From: Candidatus Poseidoniaceae archaeon
Lineage (GTDB): Archaea; Thermoplasmatota; Poseidoniia; Poseidoniales; Poseidoniaceae
Length of the DNA: 44,397 bases
Reading direction: 5' to 3'
Assembly (NCBI GenBank): GCA_938030705.1
Contig: CALHIR010000009.1
Span: 1 to 44,397, forward strand
Shown: positions 1 through 8,108 of the stretch, one piece after another
How the letters are laid out: every line of letters starts with the position of its first letter
Numbering within the stretch: position 1 is the stretch's first letter
Translations under genes and position numbers: made by a program
Notes under the pieces: model-generated
What the model saw: only the letters and a program-made list of their open reading frames with translations
Databases searched by the model: none
What the model was told of the DNA's origin: nothing

Positions 1-1670
1 CCACGAGCCATGTAGCGCAACAGTACAAACACCAAGGCACCGAAGGTGACACAGGGAATGAACATGGCGTAGGTCAATTTGGCGTCGAGCGACTTTGGAT
101 TTTGATGGTAGGTCGGGTTCTCAATGTAGGAGAAACTGGACCCGCCGAGCGCCATTTCTTCGCTGTTCGAGAGGTTGACGGTGTAGCCTGCCAATCCAGC
201 AGGGGCGTTCTCGTCCCATACCAACAAGGGCTGGTAGCTGGCGATTCTGAACGAGGTCTCGGTGGTGATGCTGTCGTTGAGGGCAAGCGCTCCACTGACC
301 ACCACATCGTAGGTGTAATCGTAGGTACCCACGGCCATCTCAACGGTCGCACCTTCGCAATCAGCGAAGGAAACGAGTTCCTTACCGGAAGCATCGGTCA
401 CCGAGAGCGTCGTGGCGACCATGGTTTGGGTTGACACGCCGTCGATCTTTCGTTCGCTGGAGCGGAATTCACACGACAGGTCGGTGGTCAAGGTGGTGAA
501 CTCTTCAGGGTGGCCTTCTGGGAATAAGGTGGTGTCTTCGGTGATGGTGAAGGAACCGCTGATGCTGTAGCCCTCGCCACCGTTGAAGGAGGTACTTGAA
601 GCCGCTGCGTTGATGCCATTTTCGGCGTCCTGATGGCCGTTGGCATCGTTGAAATCGGTGATGATGTAGCGGGCCGGCTGATAGATGTTCCAATTCAGCC
701 ACGCCGTGGTAGGCACAACTCCAGTTTCAGACCAACCGCGGTCATCGGTGAATTCGTTCACGTCATGAACATGGACATCGGAGGGTTGGGTTCGCATGGC
801 TTCCAACTCGCCATAATCTTTGATGGTGAGCAGTCCTTTGGCGTCCCAGAACCCTTTGTCGTAGGTGTCAAAGGTAGCCACAGTGGCTGCCGAGGACAGA
901 ATGAGAGCACCCACAATCAGTTGGCGACTCTTGGCGACCGTGAAGCCTGCCCCCCATGCACGAATCAACAAACCTCGACCTATGAAATAGATACAAATCC
1001 ACATCAGCACCCCGGTCATGACCCAGGGTATCGAATTGAACACTTCCGCAATCCATGGTTCACGCGTCCCGCAGAGAAGGTCTCCGTGCGAATCAAGTTT
1101 ACAGAAATCAGATCTATTTTTTCCGTACAACTCAAGGAAGATGTTGATGGAAAACACCGAGATGAACCAAATGTGAGCCAAATAGACCGCACCGGCTGCT
1201 GCGAACCAAGGGTCCTCAACAGGTCGCTTCTCTCGGCCACCCAAGAAGGGAGGCAAAGCAAGAATCCCGACAGGAATACCGGTCAGAGCAGCGCCCCACC
1301 AAGCAGCGTTCCACGGGAACATAGGCTGACCAACAATGTCGCCGATGAATCCTGTTGGCACCACAAACTGCGGCAGGTATTCGCCCCAGCGTAGGTAGCC
1401 GTACGAAAACAGCACATACCAGTCAGGGAACACGAACCCAGCTTGGGCATACGGGTCGGCTGCACCGTGAAGCGGAGGGGGAATCAGCCAGGCGTAGAAA
1501 AGGAGGATGGAAAGCATCGAAGCGAAAATGATGCTATCACGCAACACTTCATGCGGCCAAAAGCCGTGACCGGTTCGGGTTCGCTTTCGCTTTTCCTCAG
1601 CTTTTTGCAACTGTTCTTTTTCCTCCATGTACATGGAGGCGACTCGTCCAAAATTGTCAATTAATCCCAT
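1..1670 (-). CDS. Cytochrome b C-terminal half (subunit IV-like) with long extra domain; 3' end outside window
   Basis: This frame is open from an ATG at 1670 to the left edge, giving 556 residues with no stop, so the C terminus is missing. Residues about 37-100 match the cytochrome b C-terminal domain: a WPHEVLRD segment, a membrane helix, PPPLHGAADP, then the Qo-site tetrapeptide as PDWY (82-85) followed by a YLRW element. Further hydrophobic segments lie near 120-142, 154-180, 212-232 and 248-266. Residues about 270-535 form a polar, beta-rich, probably extracytoplasmic region, and another membrane segment follows at about 538-553. That extension is absent from ordinary subunit IV (about 160 residues). 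The start is set by a GGAGGG ribosome site seven bases upstream. It lies 15 nt behind the b6-like gene. Seen: motifs and length. Inferred: it pairs with that half to make a quinol-oxidising bc-type complex. Confidence 0.8.
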   Translation of the reverse strand, partial: MGLIDNFGRVASMYMEEKEQLQKAEEKRKRTRTGHGFWPHEVLRDSIIFASMLSILLFYAWLIPPPLHGAADPYAQAGFVFPDWYVLFSYGYLRWGEYLPQFVVPTGFIGDIVGQPMFPWNAAWWGAALTGIPVGILALPPFLGGREKRPVEDPWFAAAGAVYLAHIWFISVFSINIFLELYGKNRSDFCKLDSHGDLLCGTREPWIAEVFNSIPWVMTGVLMWICIYFIGRGLLIRAWGAGFTVAKSRQLIVGALILSSAATVATFDTYDKGFWDAKGLLTIKDYGELEAMRTQPSDVHVHDVNEFTDDRGWSETGVVPTTAWLNWNIYQPARYIITDFNDANGHQDAENGINAAASSTSFNGGEGYSISGSFTITEDTTLFPEGHPEEFTTLTTDLSCEFRSSERKIDGVSTQTMVATTLSVTDASGKELVSFADCEGATVEMAVGTYDYTYDVVVSGALALNDSITTETSFRIASYQPLLVWDENAPAGLAGYTVNLSNSEEMALGGSSFSYIENPTYHQNPKSLDAKLTYAMFIPCVTFGALVFVLLRYMAR

Positions 1671-1685
1671 TTCATTCCCTCCGTA

Positions 1686-2552
1686 TCAATGCGGCTCCGC
1701 AATACCTTGTACCCATACGATGAACAAGTGAATGATGATCAGCGTGGTGACGATCACAGGGAGAATGAACACGTGAATGAAGTACATTCGGGTGACGGTC
1801 AACGGGGTCAATTCAGACCCGGAGAACAACAGGGTGGCGATGTACTTGCCAACCAGCGGACTTGAGTTGGCGAGGTTGATTCCGATGATGGCTGCGCCGT
1901 AGGCCAGGCTATCCCAAGGAAGGAGATATCCGGAATAGCCGAACACGATGGTCAAAGCCATGAGGGCCACACCGATGAGCCAGTTCAACTCTCGTGGGTT
2001 CCGGTAGGCGCCGGTGAAGTATACACGGCACATGTGAAGGAAAACGCTGGCGACCATGAAGTGAGTCGTCCAGTGGTGGACCGCTCGCAAGATGTATCCA
2101 AAGGGCAGTTGGGTCATGATGTACTGCATGCTGGCGTAGGCTGGGGAAGGGTCGCCTTCCCCGCCGGGAACATAGTAGATGCCGAGAACCGTTCCCGTGA
2201 TGACGAGGATGATAAACGACAGGAAGGAGATTCCACCAAGGCAGTACAGTGGATACCAGTACCAAATGATCCGAAGTTTATACTTCTCTGCGTGTGTCAA
2301 CGGCATTTGGCGGTGCATGTTGTAATAGGCGCCCTTGGACATGTTCCAGTAGTCTTGGAGACGGAAACGAGTGTCAAGCCATGAGAAGACCCAGAGGAAG
2401 GACCGTTCGGCAACTCCCATCTTACCGGATGACTCAACCGCTCGCAGGATGTCCCTGCGAGGCATTTCTTCGTTTTCCTTGCGGAGCGTAAACGCCACAA
2501 GGAGCACGAGGAAGGCGATGAAAAACCACAGAATCCAAAACATTGTCGTCAT
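1686..2552 (-). CDS. Cytochrome b N-terminal half (b6-like, di-heme)
   Basis: This 288-residue membrane protein carries the four heme-binding helices of cytochrome b. The bis-histidine ligands are visible as His159/His173 (spacing H-x13-H, in RAVHHW and FLHMCRVY) and His260/His275 (H-x14-H). The x14 spacing in the second helix is the b6f-type pattern. The GYSGYLLPWD segment of the Qo region is also present. Residues 5-23 form an extra N-terminal membrane helix followed by a basic linker. Cytochrome b is split here, with the C-terminal half encoded by the next gene downstream, as in b6f and some archaeal complexes. A GAGGTG site lies seven bases before the ATG and overlaps the Rieske stop region. 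Function by family: quinol oxidation, passing electrons across the membrane through the two b hemes. Confidence 0.9.
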   Translation of the reverse strand: MTTMFWILWFFIAFLVLLVAFTLRKENEEMPRRDILRAVESSGKMGVAERSFLWVFSWLDTRFRLQDYWNMSKGAYYNMHRQMPLTHAEKYKLRIIWYWYPLYCLGGISFLSFIILVITGTVLGIYYVPGGEGDPSPAYASMQYIMTQLPFGYILRAVHHWTTHFMVASVFLHMCRVYFTGAYRNPRELNWLIGVALMALTIVFGYSGYLLPWDSLAYGAAIIGINLANSSPLVGKYIATLLFSGSELTPLTVTRMYFIHVFILPVIVTTLIIIHLFIVWVQGIAEPH

Positions 2553-2561
2553 GTTAACACC

Positions 2562-3407
2562 TCAGTCGCAATACGTGTACCAGTCCACGTAGTCAGGCAG
2601 GCCTTCGATGACGCCACCGTTGAGTTGAATCGGGATGATGGGCAAGCCTACGGGCGCAGGTCCACCGGCTCGGCGAATACCTGCGTAGTTGAATGTTGCA
2701 CCGTTGGACCGGTTACGGTTGGTGTTCATTTCAAGGGCCGTTGGGTCAAAGCGAGAGGAATGACAGATGCAGAACATCTTCGTTCCCCCGTCATCGCCAC
2801 CCCCGGGTGTCCATGAATCCTCGGTGAAGGAGTTGGAGACAAGTTGCCAGCCAGGGATACAGCACAAGTGCGTGCAGCGACCAAAGACCATCACAAGGTC
2901 ATCGTTTGGCATGAGGCGGGGGTCGGCTTCTGCAAGATCCTCAAAATGACCAACATACTTGCCGGTTTCATCGTAGCCCTCCATGAATTGGAATCGGGCT
3001 TTGCCGTTCGACTCAGGAGTTCCTGCGTACTTGGAGTGGGCGACGTAGTTCACGACCACCGGCACACCGTTCCAAACGCCAGCAGCTCCGGCAGTACCGG
3101 TGTTTGAGCTGGCAGCCTCGGCTACGAAGTCGGCTTTGGTCATGGGCTGCAAATGCTTGGCCCCGTACCATGCTTCATCTTCGCGCCCTTTGGCCCAAAA
3201 CTGCACGGCCAAATCGCCGCCTCCAGTACCTCCTGGAGGAAGGAGAATAGCCGCAAAACCGAGCATCCCCAAGGAAGCGGTCAACACACCTGCGGCGGTG
3301 TTGAATCCGTAGCGAAGGAACTGACGACGATTGATGGTCGTGGTCGAATGTCCAAAAGCATCCTGAGCGTCAGAAGGTGCAGGTTTGAGTTCGTATTCAC
3401 GTGCCAT
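2562..3407 (-). CDS. Rieske [2Fe-2S] protein with Tat signal
   Basis: This 281-residue protein begins with a twin-arginine signal-anchor (NRRQFLR at 26-32, hydrophobic helix about 35-57). The Rieske cluster boxes are CTHLCC (178-183) and CICHSS (213-218). The expected ligands are Cys178, His180, Cys213 and His216, with the disulfide Cys183-Cys215. The usual glycines of the boxes (CTHLGC, CPCHGS) are replaced by Cys182 and Ser217, and residues next to these boxes tune redox potential in the family. About 100 residues between anchor and cluster, plus a glycine-rich insert at 201-208, make it longer than the common 180-200-residue form. It sits directly upstream of the b6-like gene, so it is the electron acceptor subunit of the same quinol-oxidising complex. 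Confidence 0.93.
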   Translation of the reverse strand: MAREYELKPAPSDAQDAFGHSTTTINRRQFLRYGFNTAAGVLTASLGMLGFAAILLPPGGTGGGDLAVQFWAKGREDEAWYGAKHLQPMTKADFVAEAASSNTGTAGAAGVWNGVPVVVNYVAHSKYAGTPESNGKARFQFMEGYDETGKYVGHFEDLAEADPRLMPNDDLVMVFGRCTHLCCIPGWQLVSNSFTEDSWTPGGGDDGGTKMFCICHSSRFDPTALEMNTNRNRSNGATFNYAGIRRAGGPAPVGLPIIPIQLNGGVIEGLPDYVDWYTYCD

Positions 3408-3413
3408 CTTGCA

Positions 3414-3860
3414 TCACCACTTGTACTCCCGCCAGTCTTTCTGGTGTTCTGGGATGAATTTGTTTTGAGCGTGTTTGACGATGATGGTGTCCGGCAGGAT
3501 GTACTTCAGGTAGATGATGCCGATCATGATGAGGGTGGTCATCGTCATGGCCAAATGGAAGGAGAGTTGTTGTTGATCCCACCCCTTGGCCAAACCGTAA
3601 ATCATGGAGAAACTCCAGTAGCAGATCCAGAACAAGCCCCATGCCAAGAAAAACATCGTGAGGTACGATGCACCGGAAGGGGCCAGGGAGGCACTGACGA
3701 TGGTCCCCGGTTCGGCGATGTTGAAGACCCCGTGATCGATGGCGCTCGCCATCTCTTCTTCGGTCAGTTCGGCCCCCTCAAGGGCCGTTCGTGCATCGTC
3801 TACTGCGATGCTGCCATCAGCAACACCTCGGAGCAACTGCGTGATTGTGTCGTCCATCAT
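3414..3860 (-). CDS. Small membrane protein of the cytochrome b/Rieske operon
   Basis: This 148-residue protein of no recognised family has two clear hydrophobic helices (about 66-91 and 101-122), an acidic soluble N-terminal stretch of about 60 residues, and a basic C terminus (KHAQNKFIPEHQKDWREYKW). No cofactor motif is visible. Its stop lies 7 nt before the Rieske start, and its own start overlaps the stop of the upstream gene by 4 nt (ATGA), so it is translationally coupled inside the operon. Its position suggests an accessory or assembly subunit of the bc-type complex. That is inference from context only. Confidence 0.8.
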   Translation of the reverse strand: MMDDTITQLLRGVADGSIAVDDARTALEGAELTEEEMASAIDHGVFNIAEPGTIVSASLAPSGASYLTMFFLAWGLFWICYWSFSMIYGLAKGWDQQQLSFHLAMTMTTLIMIGIIYLKYILPDTIIVKHAQNKFIPEHQKDWREYKW

Positions 3861-4702
3861 TGATCACCTCGGCGCATGAGTTTGTATCGCAAGCGGAGTT
3901 GGTTGCTGCGCCCTTTGTACGACGTTGAGAAGCCGTAGCGGAGGAGTAAGCCAGCGAAGACGACGACACCGATGACGGCACCGAAACCGAGGAGGCCAAG
4001 CCAGTGGGCTCGGAGTTTGGCACCCATGTGGTGCAAGTCAACGCCGTGGTGGGCAGGCTCGGGAGGGCTGACATTGCCGTCGCCAGCAAACAAGGTTCGC
4101 GTGCCCATGGCGGCCGAGGCTTCATCGCCCTCATTCAGAGCAAAATTCAGTTGATTCCATTTGTCTTCAACACCGGGCACCTGGTCGCCATTCACAGAAT
4201 TGCCAACAATCCAAAAGTTCACCGCACCAGCGCCGGAATCGGAAGGAGCCGTCCATTCGAAGGCCCAAGCACGGTCCTCATTGGCCGAGGAAGCTTCGGT
4301 GTGCGTCAGGGTCTGTTCGTCAACGGTACCGTCGATTTCCCAATTCTGCGCAACATCACTGGACAAGGTGCCCAGCGAAACGCGCATGGAGAAGCCGGCG
4401 GTGTACGTGCCAGTGGCCGGCGGACCGCCAATGAGTTGGAGGTGGAGCGTGTAGGTTTCGCCGGCGACCCACCCATAGGGCACATCGTCGAGGATAACTT
4501 GGACGGCGTTGTCGGCGACTTCGTTGTGGCAAAGGCAACCCGATTTGGCAACATCATCGATGTCAACTTGGCCCGTTGAGCCTTGATGAGATTGAGGGCC
4601 GCCAATGCCGCCGTGATAAGACGAGGCAAGAGCGGGAAGGAGAAGCAGAGCCCCGACCAGCGTGAGCAGCACGGTGCGGGACGTAAGAGAAGTTTTGAGC
4701 AT
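3857..4702 (-). CDS. Secreted, C-terminally anchored protein with a CxCH motif; first gene of the cytochrome b/Rieske operon
   Basis: This 281-residue protein has a signal peptide (about 8-28), a beta-rich exterior domain, and one C-terminal membrane helix (234-254) followed by a basic cytoplasmic tail. Near the mature N terminus is GCLCHN (Cys56, Cys58, His59). It resembles the heme-attachment region of domains in which a CxxCH sits before a Reelin-like beta sandwich, but the spacing is CxCH rather than the canonical CxxCH. A second histidine cluster (219-225, HHGVDLHH) lies just before the membrane helix. As the first gene of the operon it could be the electron acceptor from the Rieske protein, taking the place of cytochrome c1 or f. 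Heme binding is not shown by the sequence; copper or another metal is possible. Confidence 0.8.
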   Translation of the reverse strand: MLKTSLTSRTVLLTLVGALLLLPALASSYHGGIGGPQSHQGSTGQVDIDDVAKSGCLCHNEVADNAVQVILDDVPYGWVAGETYTLHLQLIGGPPATGTYTAGFSMRVSLGTLSSDVAQNWEIDGTVDEQTLTHTEASSANEDRAWAFEWTAPSDSGAGAVNFWIVGNSVNGDQVPGVEDKWNQLNFALNEGDEASAAMGTRTLFAGDGNVSPPEPAHHGVDLHHMGAKLRAHWLGLLGFGAVIGVVVFAGLLLRYGFSTSYKGRSNQLRLRYKLMRRGDQ

Positions 4703-4731
4703 AGCCTCACCCTTATGGTTTAACCGACCTG

Positions 4732-4744
4732 TAAGGACTCCTTA
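4732..4744. promoter_or_regulatory. Palindrome in the divergent promoter region of the cytochrome b/Rieske operon
   Basis: TAAGGA-C-TCCTTA is a perfect 6+1+6 inverted repeat, about 30 bases ahead of the start at 4702. Read on the minus strand it includes TTTAAGG, which could be part of a TATA-like element at the right distance for that gene. A second short palindrome (GGTT-T-AACC, 4717-4725) lies closer to the start. Either could be a regulator site or chance. Confidence 0.3.
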
Positions 4745-4858
4745 AACATTGCCAGCAAATCACCACTTTAGGTGCGGCGCAGTGCTGCGTTTTTTGAGAG
4801 ATTTTGGAGCCCCTATGTATCAGTATTCTTCTCGGCGAAATTTTTCTCAGAAGAGTTC

Positions 4859-5191
4859 ATGAAACTTCGCAACCTCGCTGACTTGAGAGCCATGGGGAAT
4901 CACGCCTTTGACAACACCTACAACCTGACCGACGATCAACTCCAACTGCTGGACGAGGCCGAGGAATTGATGCTCAAAGGCTCCTTGGGAGCTGCAGAAA
5001 CCATGCTCTTGAGCATGCTCAAAGGGGACGAAGAGTGTATTCCCGTTTTGTCAAATCTTGGCCACCTCTACGGCCGCCACCTCTCGGAATTCAACACCGC
5101 TGTCGAGTACTACGACCGAGTGTTGGCCCTGGAACCTGATAACGCATGGGCCCGAGATGCCCGGCGACGATACCTTCGCTACTTGGACTGA
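4859..5191 (+). CDS. Short TPR-like protein
   Basis: This 110-residue, mostly helical protein has a leucine-rich helix pair (about 24-52) followed by one good tetratricopeptide repeat: LSNLGHLYGRHLSEFNTAVE, then YYDRVLALEPDNAWA with the typical final ALEPDNA block. The frame is open further upstream to an ATG at 4772. The extra 29 residues (rich in Phe and Arg) look untranslated, so the ATG at 4859 (MKLRNLADL) is preferred; 4892 is also possible. The stop is 17 nt before the FtsZ-like gene, so the two are probably one transcript. TPRs bind proteins; here the partner could be the FtsZ-like protein, which is inference from adjacency. Confidence 0.7.
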   Translation: MKLRNLADLRAMGNHAFDNTYNLTDDQLQLLDEAEELMLKGSLGAAETMLLSMLKGDEECIPVLSNLGHLYGRHLSEFNTAVEYYDRVLALEPDNAWARDARRRYLRYLD

Positions 5192-5208
5192 AGGCAACAC
5201 CAAAGTTC

Positions 5209-6150
5209 ATGGAGATGCCACGCACCGTGGCCGTCATGGACCCCTCCAACATTCTCGTAGCCGGAGTGGGGGGTATCGGGTGTGCGTGGGCCCAACAGGC
5301 CCATGCAAAATGTCACGGCAGCGCCCACTTGGTCCTCATCGACGCAGACGATACAAGCTTCAAAACCGGTGATGACATCCATGTACTGAGGCTCGGTCAT
5401 GCGTTGGACAGCGGGGGGTGTGCTGCGCTCCCTCCGCTTGCAGAACAGCGGATGCGCGGGCTGAGCACACTGACGAATCAGTTGCTTCAACCCACTGAAC
5501 TCGTCATTCTCTTGACCGGACTTGGCGGTGGTGTCGGCACCGGCGCTGCCCATGAATTCGCCCGGCAGGCACGGCAATCAGGGGCGGTGGTCTTGGCCGT
5601 GGCGGGCTTGCCGTTTGAAAGTCAACCGACGCGGATGGAAATCGCTCAAGAAGGACTGGAACGACTCGAAAGAACGGCGCACGTCACGGTTCGACTTTCT
5701 CTTGACCGGTTGGCCCGGCAAGCCCGGGAAAAAGGACAACTTTGGCAAATGGGAGCAGAATGGATAGAAGATTTGGTTGAAGGATTGGTTCGCACCTTGA
5801 TGCGAATGGGACTCATCAACCTCGACCTCATGGACTTGCGTGCCATCGTTGACCAGACGGGTGAGGCCACCCTGCTGGTGGGCGTCGGCCGCCCTGACGA
5901 CCCGAGGGGCATCTTGGAAGCGGCCCTCAAAGCGCCACTTGCCGCCATGGACGTGGGTGGCGCCAAGGGGTGCTTGATTCAGGTCGAGGGCGGACTGGGC
6001 ATGACCATCGGCCAAGTCGATGCCGTTGCCGATTTGTTTACCAGCGCGTTGGACAACGATGCTCAAGTGATCCTCGGCGCCCGCGTCAGCGAAGATTTGC
6101 ACGACACCATTCGTGTGGTGTCTCTTCTGTCGGGCATTCGGCCGGCTTAA
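5209..6150 (+). CDS. FtsZ/tubulin-family GTPase
   Basis: This protein is about 313 residues. The tubulin signature loop T4 is GGGVGTGA (106-113), the nucleotide-binding loop T1 is GVGGIG (19-24), and the catalytic T7 loop is NLDLMD (204-209), matching the family NxDxxD, so GTP hydrolysis in a polymer looks possible. T1 lacks the Asn normally found in FtsZ (GGxGxN), and the long acidic tail that recruits FtsA/SepF-type anchors is absent: the protein ends at the last strand, SLLSGIRPA. It is therefore a divergent FtsZ-like paralogue rather than a textbook FtsZ. Start candidates are 5209, 5215 and 5236 (MDPSNILV). It lies behind the TPR gene and converges with the membrane-protein gene, overlapping it by four bases. 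Confidence 0.85.
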   Translation: MEMPRTVAVMDPSNILVAGVGGIGCAWAQQAHAKCHGSAHLVLIDADDTSFKTGDDIHVLRLGHALDSGGCAALPPLAEQRMRGLSTLTNQLLQPTELVILLTGLGGGVGTGAAHEFARQARQSGAVVLAVAGLPFESQPTRMEIAQEGLERLERTAHVTVRLSLDRLARQAREKGQLWQMGAEWIEDLVEGLVRTLMRMGLINLDLMDLRAIVDQTGEATLLVGVGRPDDPRGILEAALKAPLAAMDVGGAKGCLIQVEGGLGMTIGQVDAVADLFTSALDNDAQVILGARVSEDLHDTIRVVSLLSGIRPA

Positions 6151-7607
6151 TCCAGCAGTTCGATTTCGTCGTCCCATTCCACTTCTGATGCGAGAACATC
6201 GGGCTCTTTCCAATCGACCTCATTCCCGATGTCATCGACCACAGGTTCCTCAGAATCTTGGGCCGATTGCACCAAGGAATCATCTTCTTCCGCCACCTCT
6301 GGCGGAGAGACTTCGGGTGAATCCTGAATGTTGATGGATGCATCATCCGCCGCAACCCCCGCCTCTTCGACAACCCGCTTGATGTGCTCCATGGATTCAG
6401 TCTGCCCCATGGTCTGCCTCAAAACGCGAGGTTGCATCCAAAGCAGGGTCAAGGCGACCACCAAATGGCCGGCCATCATGACGGTCTGGATGTCATCCAA
6501 CACGGTGGTCAGCATGGCCACGCTACCTGCGTAAGCATACCCAAAGGCGAGTCCCATGGGAAGGGCGTTTTTCGTACTCACCAATTTGAGAGGTGAGCGA
6601 AACGACCGCGAAGTCAAGCCCCAAATGGCCATCAAGACCGTGAACATCATCAAAATGAATTCCTCGATGAACAGAACCGCCGTCCCCGGCGTGATAAATT
6701 CATGACGCCAGACGGTCAAGAGGTGCCAGGTCACCATGAACTGGCTAAGGGCCAACCATCGGTTACTAAACCGGTGAAAATCAGTACGAGACGACGCCTT
6801 GAGCCGTGCCCCTCGAGAGCGGCGCCATGAAAGGGCAAACACCACCGTAACGATGGCAAAAAAGGCGATGTTCTCACTCAAGGCTTTGACCAGGGAGGTT
6901 GACGAATCAGCGACCAGTTCAAAGACGTAAACCAGAAGAAACGTCACTGTGATCACGCTGACAAAAGAAGCAACGGTCGAAAAGGCGGAGAGACCCGATT
7001 CCCTCGCATCACCACGGGGGAGTTTTGAAGCCGATACAGAACTCAACCAGCGCCCAAACCCTCGCCCTTGAACGATGGCCCATACGACGAAACAAGAGGA
7101 AAGCACGAGGGGGAGAACGGACGTGAAGTCGCCCAAAGCCCCTTGTTCGCCAATCAGAGCGACGAGTGTAGCAAACACAACAACCGCCATTAGCAACGGG
7201 AAAAGACAGATCCGGAAGGAACCAAGGATTCGCATGGGCGTTGACCGTTCGTCATCCCCATGCTCCGGTAGACGAATCCATCCTTGGACGGTTGGCCACC
7301 CGGCGAACAAACCGGTGAGCAAATAACCGCCGGATAACGAAACAAAACCCAAGGCGCTCGTGGTCTCAAGGTTGTTCACGGCAGCGAGTTGCAGAAGCGA
7401 GGAAAGTACAACGATCAGGAGAATGTGAGGGAGGGTGGACACACTCAGTAAAACACGGAGCAACCCCCAGATGGAACCGTCTTCTTGCTGGAGTTGCTCG
7501 AGGTTGGTTGGCTCCGACGACGCCGTTTCAGCATCGGAGTCGCCTTCCATGGTGTTTCCTGTGGGCGACCCATTTTGAGGGTATTCCCTCTGAGAAAAGT
7601 CAAACAT
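6147..7607 (-). CDS. Polytopic membrane protein of unknown function
   Basis: About 486 residues. An acidic N-terminal stretch is followed by roughly ten hydrophobic segments, among them LPHILLIVVLSSLLQLAAV, SFRICLFPLLMAVVVFATLVALI, FVSVITVTFLLVYVFELV and AVLFIEEFILMMFTVLMAIW. The last 95 residues form a very acidic cytoplasmic tail (EEDDSL, EEPVVDDIGNEVDWKEP, EWDDEIELLD). I recognise no family or catalytic motif. The start is uncertain: ATGs at 7655, 7610 and 7607 would overlap or abut the divergent RNase P protein gene, and one at 7550 (MEGDSDAE) is also plausible. It is convergent with the FtsZ-like gene. Confidence 0.75.
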   Translation of the reverse strand: MFDFSQREYPQNGSPTGNTMEGDSDAETASSEPTNLEQLQQEDGSIWGLLRVLLSVSTLPHILLIVVLSSLLQLAAVNNLETTSALGFVSLSGGYLLTGLFAGWPTVQGWIRLPEHGDDERSTPMRILGSFRICLFPLLMAVVVFATLVALIGEQGALGDFTSVLPLVLSSCFVVWAIVQGRGFGRWLSSVSASKLPRGDARESGLSAFSTVASFVSVITVTFLLVYVFELVADSSTSLVKALSENIAFFAIVTVVFALSWRRSRGARLKASSRTDFHRFSNRWLALSQFMVTWHLLTVWRHEFITPGTAVLFIEEFILMMFTVLMAIWGLTSRSFRSPLKLVSTKNALPMGLAFGYAYAGSVAMLTTVLDDIQTVMMAGHLVVALTLLWMQPRVLRQTMGQTESMEHIKRVVEEAGVAADDASINIQDSPEVSPPEVAEEDDSLVQSAQDSEEPVVDDIGNEVDWKEPDVLASEVEWDDEIELLD

Positions 7608-7635
7608 CATGAAGAAGATACCCGCACGAGAGGGT

Positions 7636-8028
7636 ATGGCCAAGCGTTTGACCAAGGCGTTGCGTGAGAAACGCCGATGGATTGGCGTCCAGGTTCACCC
7701 GCGCCATCAGGACCGGAACGCCGTAGAACAGGCGCTGGCGAACATAAGCCGTTCCATAGAAACCAAACCATCGCTTCGTTTGATGGATTTTTCTCGCCAT
7801 GATGAGCGCCTCGGAACGATGGAACAAACCGAGCTGTCAAATGCACATCCTGACGGAGGTTTGGCCATTGTCCGAGCCCCGCTCAAAGCGATGCCCGAGG
7901 TGCGAAATCTCCTGCAAGATGAGACGGCCTTGGAAACATGGGGCGTGGTCAGTTTGACCACGAGCGGTAAAATCCGATTGGTGCGGGAACGACTCGGCTT
8001 GCCAAAACCCAAACGCAAGCGGAAATGA
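7636..8028 (+). CDS. rnp2: RNase P protein component 2 (Pop5/Rpp14 family)
   Basis: About 130 residues (139 if translated from 7609). By eye it follows the archaeal Pop5 layout: LREKRRWIGVQV matches the opening LRDKKRYIAFKV of characterised members, then a helix (NAVEQALANI), a central strand (SLRLMDF), the GLAIVRAPLKAMPEVRNLL block matching GIIRC...VEEVRFAL, and a final TSGKIRLVRERLG corresponding to VSGTIKRLKRKF. The tail is a run of Lys/Arg/Pro (KPKRKRK) suited to RNA contact. Family role: protein cofactor of RNase P, needed for 5' maturation of tRNA. The start at 7636 avoids overlap with the divergent gene. The match rests on pattern, not a search. Confidence 0.7.
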   Translation: MAKRLTKALREKRRWIGVQVHPRHQDRNAVEQALANISRSIETKPSLRLMDFSRHDERLGTMEQTELSNAHPDGGLAIVRAPLKAMPEVRNLLQDETALETWGVVSLTTSGKIRLVRERLGLPKPKRKRK

Positions 8029-8108
8029 ACACGGTTTGACCCCCGAGGCAGATGCCCGTTCATGCAACATACCGCAGGAATCAAGTGCATCCGTTCCGAG
8101 GGAGGTCC

